IMG/VR virus record: IMGVR_UViG_3300019763_000011
Location: 1-56,710 of that record
Source: a virus
Reading direction: 5' to 3' (one strand)
Length of the DNA: 56,710 bases
This document shows positions 40,124 to 47,673 of the stretch, piece by piece (position 1 is the first letter of the stretch; every line of letters begins with the position of its first letter). The notes beneath the pieces are model-generated. The model worked only from the letters and a program-made list of their open reading frames with translations, had not been told where the DNA came from and did not search any database. The translations under genes were made by a program, and so were the position numbers.

Positions 40124-41032
40124 TTACCCACGAACACATTCAGTCATCCATTCCTTTATATAATCTTCATCTGTTTTGTAATCTGACACATCAAGGAATA
40201 TTGGATAACAATCACTTGGTGCATTATCATTTATACTATCTAATACTACCATATCAAGTATATTTCCTCTACACTCTAATGTGAATTGCCTACCGTCTAT
40301 TGATTTCTTTACTTTCATTACTTTATCCTTATGATACCCTACAAACATTCTTACATATTTCTTATATAACTCATTATCATATAAGGTAGTCATATTAGAT
40401 GTTTCCTGATCTACAACACTTATTACACTATTTTCATTAATTGGGGTAGTCACATTAGATGTTCCTTGATCTACAACACTTATTACACCATTTCTTAGTT
40501 TTTCACGATAACATACACCACATCTTGATCCTTTTCTCCAATTATTATACAAAGTTTCAAAGATATGACCATTTGGACATCTCAACTTTAACTTCGTTCG
40601 TGCATTCCTATACCCTTCTATCAGTTCATACCCTTCCACTCTTATTATGTCTGATATTTCTCTTGACTTCTCTTCATTAATAGGTTTAGTGGTGGGTTCT
40701 TTTCTCACATATGGTATTGAGTCTGATTGTTGTTTCACTACCACATAACCGCTCTTCCCACCTGTAGTCATATTATATCCATTGGGGTAGAGTGTACCTT
40801 TTAGTTCAATATAATATGATTCTAATACTTCCGCTTCTTCCTCTGTTATACCACTGACTAATATTTTCCATTCAAAATCATCCCAATTTTCACTTAGTGC
40901 TTGGGATATGGGTGTGGTAGTAGAGTTAATACTACTCCTATGGGAATTTTTTCTCTGTTCAAAGTTATTACACATTCCCACATAACCCTTACCATTAATG
41001 GTATTTGTTGCCTTGTATACTTGATATTTCAT
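40124..41032 (-). CDS. GIY-YIG homing endonuclease
   Basis: The 302-residue protein starts MKYQVYKATNTINGKGYVGM, the GIY-YIG strands (here VYKATN ... GYVG), followed by the conserved Arg region NFEQRKNSHRSS and the catalytic Glu helix (EEEAEVLESYYIELKGT). A Gly-Gly (TTGGKSGY) closes the domain at about 105. The second half has a DNA-binding-type segment with a four-Cys zinc ribbon (LRCPNGHIF ... SRCGVCYREK) and an internal duplication of SVVDQ-T/E-SN. This matches the free-standing Seg-type endonucleases of T4-like phages. It stands alone between two long non-coding stretches. Confidence 0.85.
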   Translation of the reverse strand: MKYQVYKATNTINGKGYVGMCNNFEQRKNSHRSSINSTTTPISQALSENWDDFEWKILVSGITEEEAEVLESYYIELKGTLYPNGYNMTTGGKSGYVVVKQQSDSIPYVRKEPTTKPINEEKSREISDIIRVEGYELIEGYRNARTKLKLRCPNGHIFETLYNNWRKGSRCGVCYREKLRNGVISVVDQGTSNVTTPINENSVISVVDQETSNMTTLYDNELYKKYVRMFVGYHKDKVMKVKKSIDGRQFTLECRGNILDMVVLDSINDNAPSDCYPIFLDVSDYKTDEDYIKEWMTECVRG

Positions 41033-41959
41033 ATTTATCCTCCTGTAATAAAGTGTTATACATTAGTATTTATACATTTATTACATTTATTACATTTATT
41101 ACACCTGATTATTATACTATATGTGATATGGTGTTGTAAATCAGTATTTATGTGATATGACTACCCTACCATATGTGATATACCCTTGTCAATCATTAGA
41201 ATTGTCTATATTAGTGACATTTTCCTTGATTTTAGGTGTAACTTGTGAGTTGGGTACTACATTCATCACATTTGTCATCGTAAATTAGAAGTTTTTTATT
41301 AATTAACCCTCTTTTTTCTCCTCAATTTTCATTTGTCAACTTTATCCGGAATTTTTCATTAAAAGGGTGCAAGTTGTCTAAGGTCATTATGCACATTAAG
41401 AAGATAGACACAAAAACCTATTGGTATCAAAGGGATTACAAATTTATCATTAAAATATCAATAAAAAAGGTATTGGTATCAAAGGAATAAAAGGTATCAG
41501 CAAAAATTTTCAAAAGGGTTAAAATAGAGAAATGAAGTGAATCCAATGAGTTATGTGGTATTACTACCTATGTAAAAGGTGTATATTTGTGTCAATTATT
41601 CCCTAAAATATCAATGATAAAAAGATCAATCATATCAATCAGTTAGAAGGGATCAAATAGTATAGGAGAAGTGAGAGGAATAGGAGATGAATAGGGTAAT
41701 GATACTAAGTAGTTATAGAGGTATACTCTTTTTGTGTGTTCTACCCCTATGATATCCACCTTACCTGTGTATAATCTAGTGTAATATGTGTGTTCCTACC
41801 CTATAATATATGTAAACTAATTAAATAACGTGTGATAATGATGATTTATTAATGAGAAATATGTTAGAGGTTGATATAGATTAAATGAAGAGAAAAGTTG
41901 TTTTATGTTAATTTTTGAGAACAGTTGATATGTATGTTGTTATATTGTTTAATCATTGT
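41033..41959. other. 0.93-kb non-coding region
   Basis: No plausible gene. Contents: a run of CATTTATTACATTTATTAC repeats at 41070-41101; two TACCATATGTGAT-type motifs; a repeated TATTGGTATCAAAGG at about 41420 and 41472; and a purine-rich stretch at 41500-41740 on the plus strand (AGGAATAGGAGATGAATAGGG). That composition mirrors the pyrimidine-rich stretch on the far side of the endonuclease gene. It lies downstream of the small-gene array and no terminator hairpin is obvious. Confidence 0.6.
41067..41074 (-). promoter_or_regulatory. Putative late promoter of the GIY-YIG gene
   Basis: Exact TATAAATA on the minus strand, 35 nt before 41032, as for the HNH endonuclease gene at 11730. Confidence 0.45.
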
Positions 41960-42262
41960 TTATACCTCAAAGAGATCATTGGGTAGATTGTTAATAGAAG
42001 GATCAATGAGAATGGTAGCATATTCATCGTAGTTGAGTGAGTGTTGTTGATGATCTTTGAAACGATTGTGATCAATGGATGTATGTTCAGTAGGATGTAC
42101 AACTTTCATATTAATTAAGTCATATTCATATTTAGCGTTAGATAATTGAATGATAGCATTGAAAGGGATTCTGTTGTTATCTTCGGAGTTATGAATAGTG
42201 ACGAGAGTTCCAATAGGGAGATATTGTAATAGTTTTTTATTATATTGTTGTTTCATGGTCAT
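41960..42262 (-). CDS. LF-tail array protein, family P, 100 aa (last of the array)
   Basis: Family P pattern: a basic Gln/Asn-rich start, LPIGTLVTIHNSEDNNRIPF, a strand, VVHPTEH, then DHNRFKDHQQHSL and an ending NNLPNDLFEV. It is the most distal gene of the leftward array; nothing follows, yet tail and even GAGGTATAA codons are unchanged. The conserved H-x-R-(Y/F)-x5-H element suggests a ligand or metal site. Function unknown. Confidence 0.65.
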   Translation of the reverse strand: MTMKQQYNKKLLQYLPIGTLVTIHNSEDNNRIPFNAIIQLSNAKYEYDLINMKVVHPTEHTSIDHNRFKDHQQHSLNYDEYATILIDPSINNLPNDLFEV

Positions 42263-42264
42263 GT

Positions 42265-42543
42265 TTATACCTCAAAGAGATCATTGGGTAGAGAAGAGTT
42301 AATGGTAGCATATTCGTTCTCATTAAGAGAGTGTTGGTTATGTTTTTTAAAACGACTGTGATTGATAGTTGTGGGTTCAGTAGGATGTACAACTTTCATA
42401 TTAGAGTGGTCGTAACTGAATTCAATGATAGCTAATTGAATGATAGCTTGGAATGGTTGATCATTGTTATCTTCGGAGTTATGAATAGTGACGTGTGTGC
42501 CAATAGGTAGATCTTGTAATTGTTGTTTATTATATCGTTTCAT
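42265..42543 (-). CDS. LF-tail array protein, family P, 92 aa
   Basis: Closest to the gene at 41960: LPIGTHVTIHNSEDNNDQPF, VVHPTEPTTINHSRFKKHNQ, ending SSLPNDLFEV. Starts a few nucleotides after the preceding stop, with GAGGT from the preceding E-V codons as ribosome site. Confidence 0.65.
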   Translation of the reverse strand: MKRYNKQQLQDLPIGTHVTIHNSEDNNDQPFQAIIQLAIIEFSYDHSNMKVVHPTEPTTINHSRFKKHNQHSLNENEYATINSSLPNDLFEV

Positions 42544-42545
42544 GA

Positions 42546-42830
42546 TTATACCTCAAAGAGATCATTGGGTAGATTGTTAATAGAAGGATCAATGAGAATA
42601 GTAGCGTATTCATTGGGTTCTAATAAGTGTTGATTATATTGAGTAAAGGTATGATGAGAAAGCATGATACCGACATCAGGGTTAATAGCCCGAGAATTGT
42701 TACCGTATACCAAAGAGTCTTGAGATATTTGAATGGTTCCATTGAAAGGAGTAGGGTAAAAGTCAGAGTTATGAACAGTGACGTGAGTTCCAATAGGGAG
42801 ATCATCAAGGTTATGGTATCGTTTATTCAT
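42546..42830 (-). CDS. LF-tail array protein, family P, 94 aa
   Basis: LPIGTHVTVHNSDFYPTPF, a strand with DSLVYGNNSRAINPD, then SHHTFTQYNQHLLEPNEYA, ending NNLPNDLFEV. The Arg of the H-x-R element is changed to Thr here. Junction identical in type to the rest of the array. Confidence 0.65.
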   Translation of the reverse strand: MNKRYHNLDDLPIGTHVTVHNSDFYPTPFNGTIQISQDSLVYGNNSRAINPDVGIMLSHHTFTQYNQHLLEPNEYATILIDPSINNLPNDLFEV

Positions 42831-42832
42831 AG

Positions 42833-43099
42833 TTATACCTCAAAGAGATTGTCATCAAATAGGTTCGTCATTTTTGTTATGCCAGTTTTTGTTATGCCAG
42901 TAATTCTACATTCAGGTGTCCAATGAGTTCCATAGAATGTGAATCTGCTGTGTCTTAGGTTATGGTTATTGTCAATAGGTTTAGTGCAATACCCAATAGC
43001 AGTGCTAGAGTTTTCAAATCCAACAATTCTTACATTGAATGAATGATTGTCATGTTGTATTGTAACTAAATCGTTCACCTTATATTTGTGGTTATTCAT
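42833..43099 (-). CDS. LF-tail array protein, family Q, 88 aa
   Basis: Different body from family P: YKVNDLVTIQHDNHSFNVRI, then VGFENSSTAIGYCTKPID and HSRFTFYGTHWTPEC, ending LFDDNLFEV. It retains the H-x-R-F-x5-H element. A 94-nt stretch is identical to the gene at 43366, so one was copied from the other recently. Contains a short duplicated GITKTGITK. Confidence 0.65.
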   Translation of the reverse strand: MNNHKYKVNDLVTIQHDNHSFNVRIVGFENSSTAIGYCTKPIDNNHNLRHSRFTFYGTHWTPECRITGITKTGITKMTNLFDDNLFEV

Positions 43100-43599
43100 A
43101 GTTATACCTCAAATAGATCATCATCAAATAGTGAGTCATCTAATATAGAGAAGGTTTCTTTGTTAACGACATAGTGTTGTTTATTTTTTTTGTACATTGA
43201 GTGGTCCAAAAAGATATCAGGGTTAATAACTTTAATATTAGAGTTAGGAACAAATTGGACCGAACCATTGAAAGGTTTATAATCGTTATACTCAGAGTTA
43301 TGAATAGTAACTCTAGTACCAATATGGATATTTTGTAGATGATTAGGTTGATGTTTAATCATTGGTTATACCTCAAATAGATCATTAGGTAAAAGGTTTT
43401 TAGGTAAAAGGTTTTTAGGTTTAACTAATGAGATAACACATTTTTCCGTAATCCAATGAGTTCCATTTAATTTATATCTGGGATGGTCAAGTTTATGGTT
43501 ATCATCAATAGGTTTAGTGCAATACCCAATAGCAGTGCTAGAGTTTTCAAATCCAACAATTCTTACATTGAATGAATGATTGTCATGTTGTATTGTAAC
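42973..43599 (-). repeat. 94-nt perfect repeat shared by two array genes
   Basis: Positions 42973-43066 and 43506-43599 are identical, 533 nt apart, covering the central part of the two family Q genes; flanking sequence is more diverged. A recent conversion or duplication event within the array. Confidence 0.85.
43102..43362 (-). CDS. LF-tail array protein, family P, 86 aa
   Basis: IHIGTRVTIHNSEYNDYKPF, VINPDIFLDHSMYKKNKQHY, ending SLFDDDLFEV. The Arg of H-x-R is Met here. Lies between the two family Q genes, so P and Q alternate in this part of the array. Confidence 0.65.
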   Translation of the reverse strand: MIKHQPNHLQNIHIGTRVTIHNSEYNDYKPFNGSVQFVPNSNIKVINPDIFLDHSMYKKNKQHYVVNKETFSILDDSLFDDDLFEV

Positions 43600-43632
43600 A
43601 ATATCATTCACCTTATATTTGTGAGTATTCAT
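43366..43632 (-). CDS. LF-tail array protein, family Q, 88 aa
   Basis: Near-identical to the 42833 protein over the first 45 residues (YKVNDIVTIQHDNHSFNVRI), then DHPRYKLNGTHWITEKC. The end has a duplicated KNLLP unit (LLPKNLLPNDLFEV), a small in-frame tandem duplication that lengthens the linker before the tail. Confidence 0.65.
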   Translation of the reverse strand: MNTHKYKVNDIVTIQHDNHSFNVRIVGFENSSTAIGYCTKPIDDNHKLDHPRYKLNGTHWITEKCVISLVKPKNLLPKNLLPNDLFEV

Positions 43633-43634
43633 AG

Positions 43635-43901
43635 TTATACCTCAAAGAGATCATTAGGTAAAGGGTTAATGATCGTAAAAGATTCATTATCACTAAGGAA
43701 ATGTTGTTTATTATTTTGGTAACGAGGATGATCTAATTGTACATCAGGTCTAACCAAGTTAATCTTATGTAGAGGATCTTTAGATAATTCAACAGTTCCA
43801 GAGAAAGGAATGCCATCATTATATTCAGTATTGGAAATATTGATACGAGTACCAATAGGAAGATTTTGAATTAGATCATTAGGTTTATGTTTATCAGACA
43901 T
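43635..43901 (-). CDS. LF-tail array protein, family P, 88 aa
   Basis: LPIGTRINISNTEYNDGIPF, VRPDVQLDHPRYQNNKQHFL, ending NPLPNDLFEV. Its middle (VQLDHPRY) also resembles family Q at 43366 (KLDHPRYKL), a sign of exchange between families. Junction ribosome site from the upstream E-V codons. Confidence 0.65.
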   Translation of the reverse strand: MSDKHKPNDLIQNLPIGTRINISNTEYNDGIPFSGTVELSKDPLHKINLVRPDVQLDHPRYQNNKQHFLSDNESFTIINPLPNDLFEV

Positions 43902-43904
43902 TGA

Positions 43905-44177
43905 TTATACCTCAAAGAGATCATTAGGTAAATGGTTAATGATCGTAGCATATTCATCTTCACATATTTGGTGTTGTTTGTTTGATCTGTATCTGCCGTG
44001 GTCAATGAATACATCAGGGTTAATGACTTTGGTTTTCGATTCAGATATTTTTGTAGAGAATTGAACAGTGCCCGTGAAGGGTTGATTGTTATTATATGTA
44101 GTGTCATGGATAGTAACACGTGTACCAATAGGAAGATTTTCAATAGATTGTTGATTATAATGTTTATTCATGTTCAT
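43905..44177 (-). CDS. LF-tail array protein, family P, 90 aa
   Basis: LPIGTRVTIHDTTYNNNQPF, then VINPDVFIDHGRYRSNKQHQ, ending NHLPNDLFEV. A typical family P member with all conserved elements. Confidence 0.65.
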   Translation of the reverse strand: MNMNKHYNQQSIENLPIGTRVTIHDTTYNNNQPFTGTVQFSTKISESKTKVINPDVFIDHGRYRSNKQHQICEDEYATIINHLPNDLFEV

Positions 44178-44179
44178 AG

Positions 44180-44458
44180 TTATACCTCAAAGAGATCATC
44201 AGGTAAGTTGTTACATTCGTAATTGATTATAGAGAAATATTCACCATGGCACATAAAGTGTTGTTCGTGTATTCTATAGCGATCGTGTGATATTATAACG
44301 TGTTCATCAGGTTTAATAACTTTTTGGTTACGTTCATTACGGTCTAAGGATAGTTCTACCGTGGCATTAAAAGGTTTTCTATTATTGTATACCGAGTTAT
44401 GAATAGTAACACGAGTACCAACATTTATAGATTGTAATTCTTCAGGGAGAAGTTTCAT
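44180..44458 (-). CDS. LF-tail array protein, family P, 92 aa (first of the array)
   Basis: INVGTRVTIHNSVYNNRKPF, VIKPDEHVIISHDRYRIHEQ, then CNNLPDDLFEV. Its start overlaps the stop of the LPD29-type gene by one nucleotide, so the array of nine is expressed from the promoter at 44915-44942. Confidence 0.65.
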   Translation of the reverse strand: MKLLPEELQSINVGTRVTIHNSVYNNRKPFNATVELSLDRNERNQKVIKPDEHVIISHDRYRIHEQHFMCHGEYFSIINYECNNLPDDLFEV

Positions 44459-44871
44459 TATTTAACCAAACGGTAAGGTTTATTCCAAGTACCGATATTA
44501 ATATCAATGTATCGTGAACGGTGGAAGTAGTCAGTCATAGAGTCATCGTTATTGAAGTAACCTTCCCCCTTCATAGCTTCGTGAAGTTCGTTAAGAACTT
44601 TGGCAAATTTGGGAGAGAAAGTGGAGTCAATATGATAGACATTAACATTGATATTGTCAGTAGTAGTGTAAGGAGTTTCCCCGCGACGAACAGCGTTATA
44701 AGCCGATACTTCATTATAGTCAGTGAGGAAGTCCATGTAACCAGCGGCAATTTTGAGAACAAGAGTAGATCCGTTATGAACAGAGAGAGTACCCTTTAGT
44801 CCATTTTTGGAAAGAATGGCTTTGACTATAGGAGCGACAGCTTTTTTATCATCTTGAGATACATAAGCCAT
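44458..44871 (-). CDS. LPD29-type phage protein, 137 aa
   Basis: Begins MAYVSQDDKKAVAPIVKAIL, then GLKGTLSVHNGSTLVLKIAAG, INVNVYHIDSTFS, and the signature end MTDYFHRSRYIDINIGTWNK. This matches the family described as large polyvalent protein-associated domain 29, widespread as single proteins in phages and plasmids; its role is unknown. It heads the nine-gene array behind its own promoter. No LF tail (ends PYRLVK). Ribosome site GAAAGGA. Confidence 0.75.
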   Translation of the reverse strand: MAYVSQDDKKAVAPIVKAILSKNGLKGTLSVHNGSTLVLKIAAGYMDFLTDYNEVSAYNAVRRGETPYTTTDNINVNVYHIDSTFSPKFAKVLNELHEAMKGEGYFNNDDSMTDYFHRSRYIDINIGTWNKPYRLVK

Positions 44872-44914
44872 AATTGTGATCCTTTCAAAAAGAGTTAGTC
44901 TTGGTTACAGATCT

Positions 44915-44942
44915 ATAGTAACACACTGGCATAATGAGTCAA
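44915..44942 (-). promoter_or_regulatory. Sigma70-type promoter for the array
   Basis: TTGACT, 16-nt spacer, TACTAT, 44 nt before 44871. The flanking CTCTTGACTCAT is identical to that of the promoter at 47388-47416. Confidence 0.65.
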
Positions 44943-44945
44943 GAG

Positions 44946-45197
44946 TTAAATAGTGAATAAGTCATTGTCAAGAATATGTATAGGTTTAGTGATATTGTCT
45001 AATGCAAGGTGATCTTCACAGTAAGAGTTGGATGATCCGGTATCCCATTGTACCTTATAATTAAGTCTACCAGAATTATCGTCTTCAATAATAGTGCCAA
45101 CAACCTTACCATATTTACCTCCATACTGAGGGTTGTTGATGTGGTCAGAATACTCATCTGTAATCAGTCTTACTCTATCATATATTTTAAATTTCAT
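44946..45197 (-). CDS. LF-tail KOW/SH3-like protein, family S, 83 aa
   Basis: MKFKIYDRVRLITDEYSDHI, then YGGKYGKVVGTIIEDDNSGR and YKVQWDTGSSNSYCEDHLAL: the G-x-V-x-G ... Y-x-V-x-W pattern of KOW/SH3-like barrels. Paralogue of the gene at 46203. Ends ILDNDLFTI; last gene of its sub-operon, with tail codons that form no ribosome site. Confidence 0.65.
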   Translation of the reverse strand: MKFKIYDRVRLITDEYSDHINNPQYGGKYGKVVGTIIEDDNSGRLNYKVQWDTGSSNSYCEDHLALDNITKPIHILDNDLFTI

Positions 45198-45200
45198 AAG

Positions 45201-45593
45201 TTATACCTCAAAGAGATTATCGTCAAAGGATGATTTCAAGTAAGTATCAACTTTATTACATACATCAACAGGAGCGTTACGTCGAGTATTGGTTATGTAA
45301 TCAATGAAGTCATATTTATTTTCGGATGAATTTAAGTTTCTAACGAATACCCCTCTCATGATATAGGCAACAGGTTTGATAAATTCCATTTCAAAGTGAT
45401 GGAATGGGTCACCAAATTCATAAATATCGTATCCATGACCAAAACTATCATGTCCAAGTCGAATGAATCTGTTATCAGGTGACAGAGAAGTGATCATATA
45501 AGGAGGTTCACCATATCGGTCAAGGTGTTCTTTGGCATTTTGTGTTCTACCTGTCAATACTTGAACATAGTCACCTACTTTAAATGGATTCAT
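45201..45593 (-). CDS. LF-tail SH3-like protein, 130 aa
   Basis: MNPFKVGDYVQVLTGRTQNA, PPYMITSLSPDNRFIRLGHD (compare PPYTIYSISEN in the 38126 protein), then an added C-terminal half with YDFIDYITNTRRNAPVDVCN. Ends SSFDDNLFEV. So the rightward and leftward LF-tail genes share body families as well. Confidence 0.65.
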   Translation of the reverse strand: MNPFKVGDYVQVLTGRTQNAKEHLDRYGEPPYMITSLSPDNRFIRLGHDSFGHGYDIYEFGDPFHHFEMEFIKPVAYIMRGVFVRNLNSSENKYDFIDYITNTRRNAPVDVCNKVDTYLKSSFDDNLFEV

Positions 45594-45595
45594 AG

Positions 45596-45922
45596 TTATA
45601 CCTCAAACAGATCATTGTCAAGAAATTGTGGTTTAGTGATTACAATGAAGCCATAGTCAACTTTCTGTTTATATTTCTGACAGTACATCATTAGTATTTC
45701 CATATCATTATCTAGTTTAATGGCGTATACAGTATCACGACTGAATTCATGTTGACTACTGTTAATAATAACACCAGTTAGTCCAACCAAATTTTCAGAG
45801 TCACTATACCCACTAACATAGTTTTTCAATTGAAGTTTGTTAGCCATGTCTTGGTATGTTGAGTAGCATTTACCAGTATCAACAATTTCAACATGGTCAC
45901 CAATTTGTGGATCTTTATTCAT
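45596..45922 (-). CDS. LF-tail protein, family R, 108 aa
   Basis: Family R pattern: DPQIGDHVEIVDTGKCYSTY, QDMANKLQLKNY, GLTGVIINSSQHEFS, then DYGFIVITKPQ and the end FLDNDLFEV. Shared with 46451 and 46801. Beta-rich with one helix; function unknown. Confidence 0.65.
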   Translation of the reverse strand: MNKDPQIGDHVEIVDTGKCYSTYQDMANKLQLKNYVSGYSDSENLVGLTGVIINSSQHEFSRDTVYAIKLDNDMEILMMYCQKYKQKVDYGFIVITKPQFLDNDLFEV

Positions 45923-45924
45923 AG

Positions 45925-46200
45925 TTACACCTCAAATAATTTATCATCGGTGAAGTCATTGATATTATATCGTTGACCTTTCCAAGTGTTATAGTTTTCG
46001 TTACGGCATTCAATAGGTACGTAATTTTCGATATACTGAATATGGTCATTCCAAAATGGTTTGATCATAGGATGTGCGTGTAACAGTGCTTCATCATATC
46101 GACCACGTAATAATAATTCAGTACAAGAACCAGCAGGGATACCGTGTTCTATCCACATATCAATAGCACTAACAATATTATCATCAACACATAGATTCAT
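45925..46200 (-). CDS. LF tail added to a widespread small phage protein type, 91 aa
   Basis: The body (IDMWIEHGIPAGSCTELLLR, GRYDEALLHAHPMIKPFW, IQYIENYVPIECR) looks like the common small phage protein with a (Y/F)-x-x-x-GI-P-x-G-(S/G)-C/F core and an A-x-x-x-A-H/D segment. That family normally ends soon after this region; here NINDFTDDKLFEV is added. A natural case of the tail fused to an otherwise ordinary protein. Confidence 0.6.
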   Translation of the reverse strand: MNLCVDDNIVSAIDMWIEHGIPAGSCTELLLRGRYDEALLHAHPMIKPFWNDHIQYIENYVPIECRNENYNTWKGQRYNINDFTDDKLFEV

Positions 46201-46202
46201 AG

Positions 46203-46445
46203 TTATACCTCAAATAAGTCATCATCAAAAAGAGGAGGTTGGATATCCAATACCAGATCTTTATCACAATAATTGTTGTACCTGTCATCCGTCCACTTAA
46301 CATTATATACGAATTGGCTATCTCCATCATTAATTGACGTAATCTCACCAACAACATTTCCGTGTTTGCCGCCATATAATGGATTATTTGAAAGGTCACC
46401 ATACTTACCACTAACATATCTTACTTTGTCACCTAATTTAAACAT
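46203..46445 (-). CDS. LF-tail KOW/SH3-like protein, family S, 80 aa
   Basis: Start at 46445 (MFKLGDKVRYVSGKYGD), 9 nt after GAGG of the upstream E-V codons; an ATG at 46454 overlaps the stop but is too close to that site. YGGKHGNVVGEITSINDG and YNVKWTDDRYNNYCDKDLVL match the gene at 44946. Ends PLFDDDLFEV. Confidence 0.65.
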   Translation of the reverse strand: MFKLGDKVRYVSGKYGDLSNNPLYGGKHGNVVGEITSINDGDSQFVYNVKWTDDRYNNYCDKDLVLDIQPPLFDDDLFEV

Positions 46446-46450
46446 AATTA

Positions 46451-46798
46451 TCATACCTCAAAGAGATTATCATCAAAAAGATTGGGAGTTGAAGTGACAA
46501 TGAAACCACGATTTTGTTCCCCATAAGTATACTCGTATCCGATAATAATATCAATAGGATTATTATCATCAAGTATGAGTCTGACACCATATACCATTCT
46601 ATTTTCTTCTTGTAGGTGTTTGCCTTTTGCGACGATCACTCCTACCATACCTTCTTTGATTATATCACTACCAACAACTTTCATAAAATTAAAATATTCC
46701 AATTTAAGATTGATAGCCATTTCAAAGTAGCTGGGATATATCTCACCAGAATTGGTAATTTTTACATTATCGCCAATTTGTGGTTCTCTGTCAGTCAT
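46451..46798 (-). CDS. LF-tail protein, family R, 115 aa
   Basis: EPQIGDNVKITNSGEIYPSY, FEMAINLKLEYFNF, GMVGVIVAKGKHL, then NRGFIVTSTPNLFDDNLFEV. Middle-diverged paralogue of 46801, with an identical GFIVTSTPN before the tail. Confidence 0.65.
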   Translation of the reverse strand: MTDREPQIGDNVKITNSGEIYPSYFEMAINLKLEYFNFMKVVGSDIIKEGMVGVIVAKGKHLQEENRMVYGVRLILDDNNPIDIIIGYEYTYGEQNRGFIVTSTPNLFDDNLFEV

Positions 46799-46800
46799 AA

Positions 46801-47100
46801 TTATACCTCAAATAGTGAGTCATCTAATATATTGGGAGTTGAAGTGACAATGAAACCACGATCTGATTCATCTGCACTGTAACCCATTAAAATATCAGTA
46901 CCATTTTGTAATCGTATACCGTAAATTAACTTTCCTGTATCAGATCCAGAAATAACACCAATTTCTCCGTTCTTGGTGGTTAAATTAGATATGTAATTGG
47001 TAAGATTCAGTTTATCAGCCATTAATTGGTAAGTGGTATATTGTCTGCCATTGTTGGTGATTTTGACACTATCACCAATTTGTGGGAAATTTGTATTCAT
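46801..47100 (-). CDS. LF-tail protein, family R, 99 aa
   Basis: FPQIGDSVKITNNGRQYTTY, QLMADKLNLTNY, GEIGVISGSDTGKL, DRGFIVTSTPNILDDSLFEV. First LF-tail gene of this sub-operon, behind the zinc-protein gene and the promoter at 47388. Confidence 0.65.
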   Translation of the reverse strand: MNTNFPQIGDSVKITNNGRQYTTYQLMADKLNLTNYISNLTTKNGEIGVISGSDTGKLIYGIRLQNGTDILMGYSADESDRGFIVTSTPNILDDSLFEV

Positions 47101-47102
47101 AA

Positions 47103-47357
47103 TTATACCTTACCCTTTGCCATAGATTTGAAACCTTCACTAATTAATTTCATCCGTGATGGTGTGTAATTACTGCAACCGAAGTCGTGATTAATACTTG
47201 ATGGGTGTGTTTCAACTCTATCCATCAATGTAATTTTTTCACCTTCTACTGGGCAATGAGTGATTTTGGTTTGTTGGTGATTACATTTAACAAGTTTACT
47301 GTCAAACATATTCCGACTTAACCATTTACAATCTTTACAAAATATTTTTGGTTCCAT
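47103..47357 (-). CDS. Small Cys/His-rich protein, 84 aa
   Basis: IFCKDCKWLSRN, LVKCNHQQTKITHCPVEG and HDFGCSNYTPS give about seven Cys and several His, a pattern seen in small phage zinc proteins. First gene of the leftward operon. Ends in a basic helix (SEGFKSMAKGKV), without LF tail. Confidence 0.6.
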   Translation of the reverse strand: MEPKIFCKDCKWLSRNMFDSKLVKCNHQQTKITHCPVEGEKITLMDRVETHPSSINHDFGCSNYTPSRMKLISEGFKSMAKGKV

Positions 47358-47387
47358 AGATGTGCCTTTCTATTTGGTTATGGATAG

Positions 47388-47416
47388 ATATTACAGTAGG
47401 TGGTATGATGAGTCAA
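47388..47416 (-). promoter_or_regulatory. Sigma70-type promoter for the family R/S operon
   Basis: TTGACT, 17-nt spacer, TAATAT, 31 nt before 47357; its -35 overlaps the last codons of the HNH gene. Confidence 0.65.
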
Positions 47417-47667
47417 GAGTTAAATGTATATGTATCAGGTAGTTGATCAGTGATGGGTTGGTCATCTTTGTAATGCCATAGTAATTGGAATCCTTCTGAG
47501 GTTAGAAAAATCCCCTCCAAGACGATAATACCAGCATGTGTTAATTTATGGCAATTTGGACATAGGAGGCAGATATTCGATTTAGAATTATCGCCCCCTT
47601 TTGACCTACTCTGTATGTGGTGTTTGTCCAATAGTGCTGGAGTGTTGCATATTTGACAAGGTTTCAT
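47413..47667 (-). CDS. Small HNH endonuclease, 84 aa
   Basis: CQICNTPALLDKHHIQSRSK is the first zinc pair and the catalytic DKHH; GGDNSKSNICLLCPNCHKLTH supplies the Asn and the second pair (shown here as GGDNSKSN then ICLLCPNCHKLTH). This is a complete HNH fold. Small free-standing HNH proteins in phages serve as homing or packaging-associated nucleases; the target is unknown. A consensus promoter ends only 6 nt before the start, so the mRNA would be leaderless. Confidence 0.8.
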   Translation of the reverse strand: MKPCQICNTPALLDKHHIQSRSKGGDNSKSNICLLCPNCHKLTHAGIIVLEGIFLTSEGFQLLWHYKDDQPITDQLPDTYTFNS

Positions 47668-47673
47668 TAAGAT

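Larger units (their letters stand above)
38855..41179. repeat. Iteron-like motif TACCATATGTGAT and its inverse, about ten copies
   Basis: Exact TACCATATGTGAT at 39815-39827 and 41167-41179; TACCATATGTGGT at 40097-40109; its inverse at 38942-38954 (TACCACATATGGT). Partial copies lie near 38855, 39721, 40021, 40060, 40706 and 41115. They lie on both sides of, and once inside, the GIY-YIG gene. The motif is nearly palindromic (ACCATATGTGGT), as for a dimeric binding protein. Confidence 0.6.

Noticed and set aside
38816-41959. tRNA or other structured RNA genes in the non-coding stretches
   Set aside because: I searched by eye for T-arm (GGTTCAAAT-like) sequences with matching acceptor stems and found none; the window has a CCA-adding enzyme but no visible tRNA gene.
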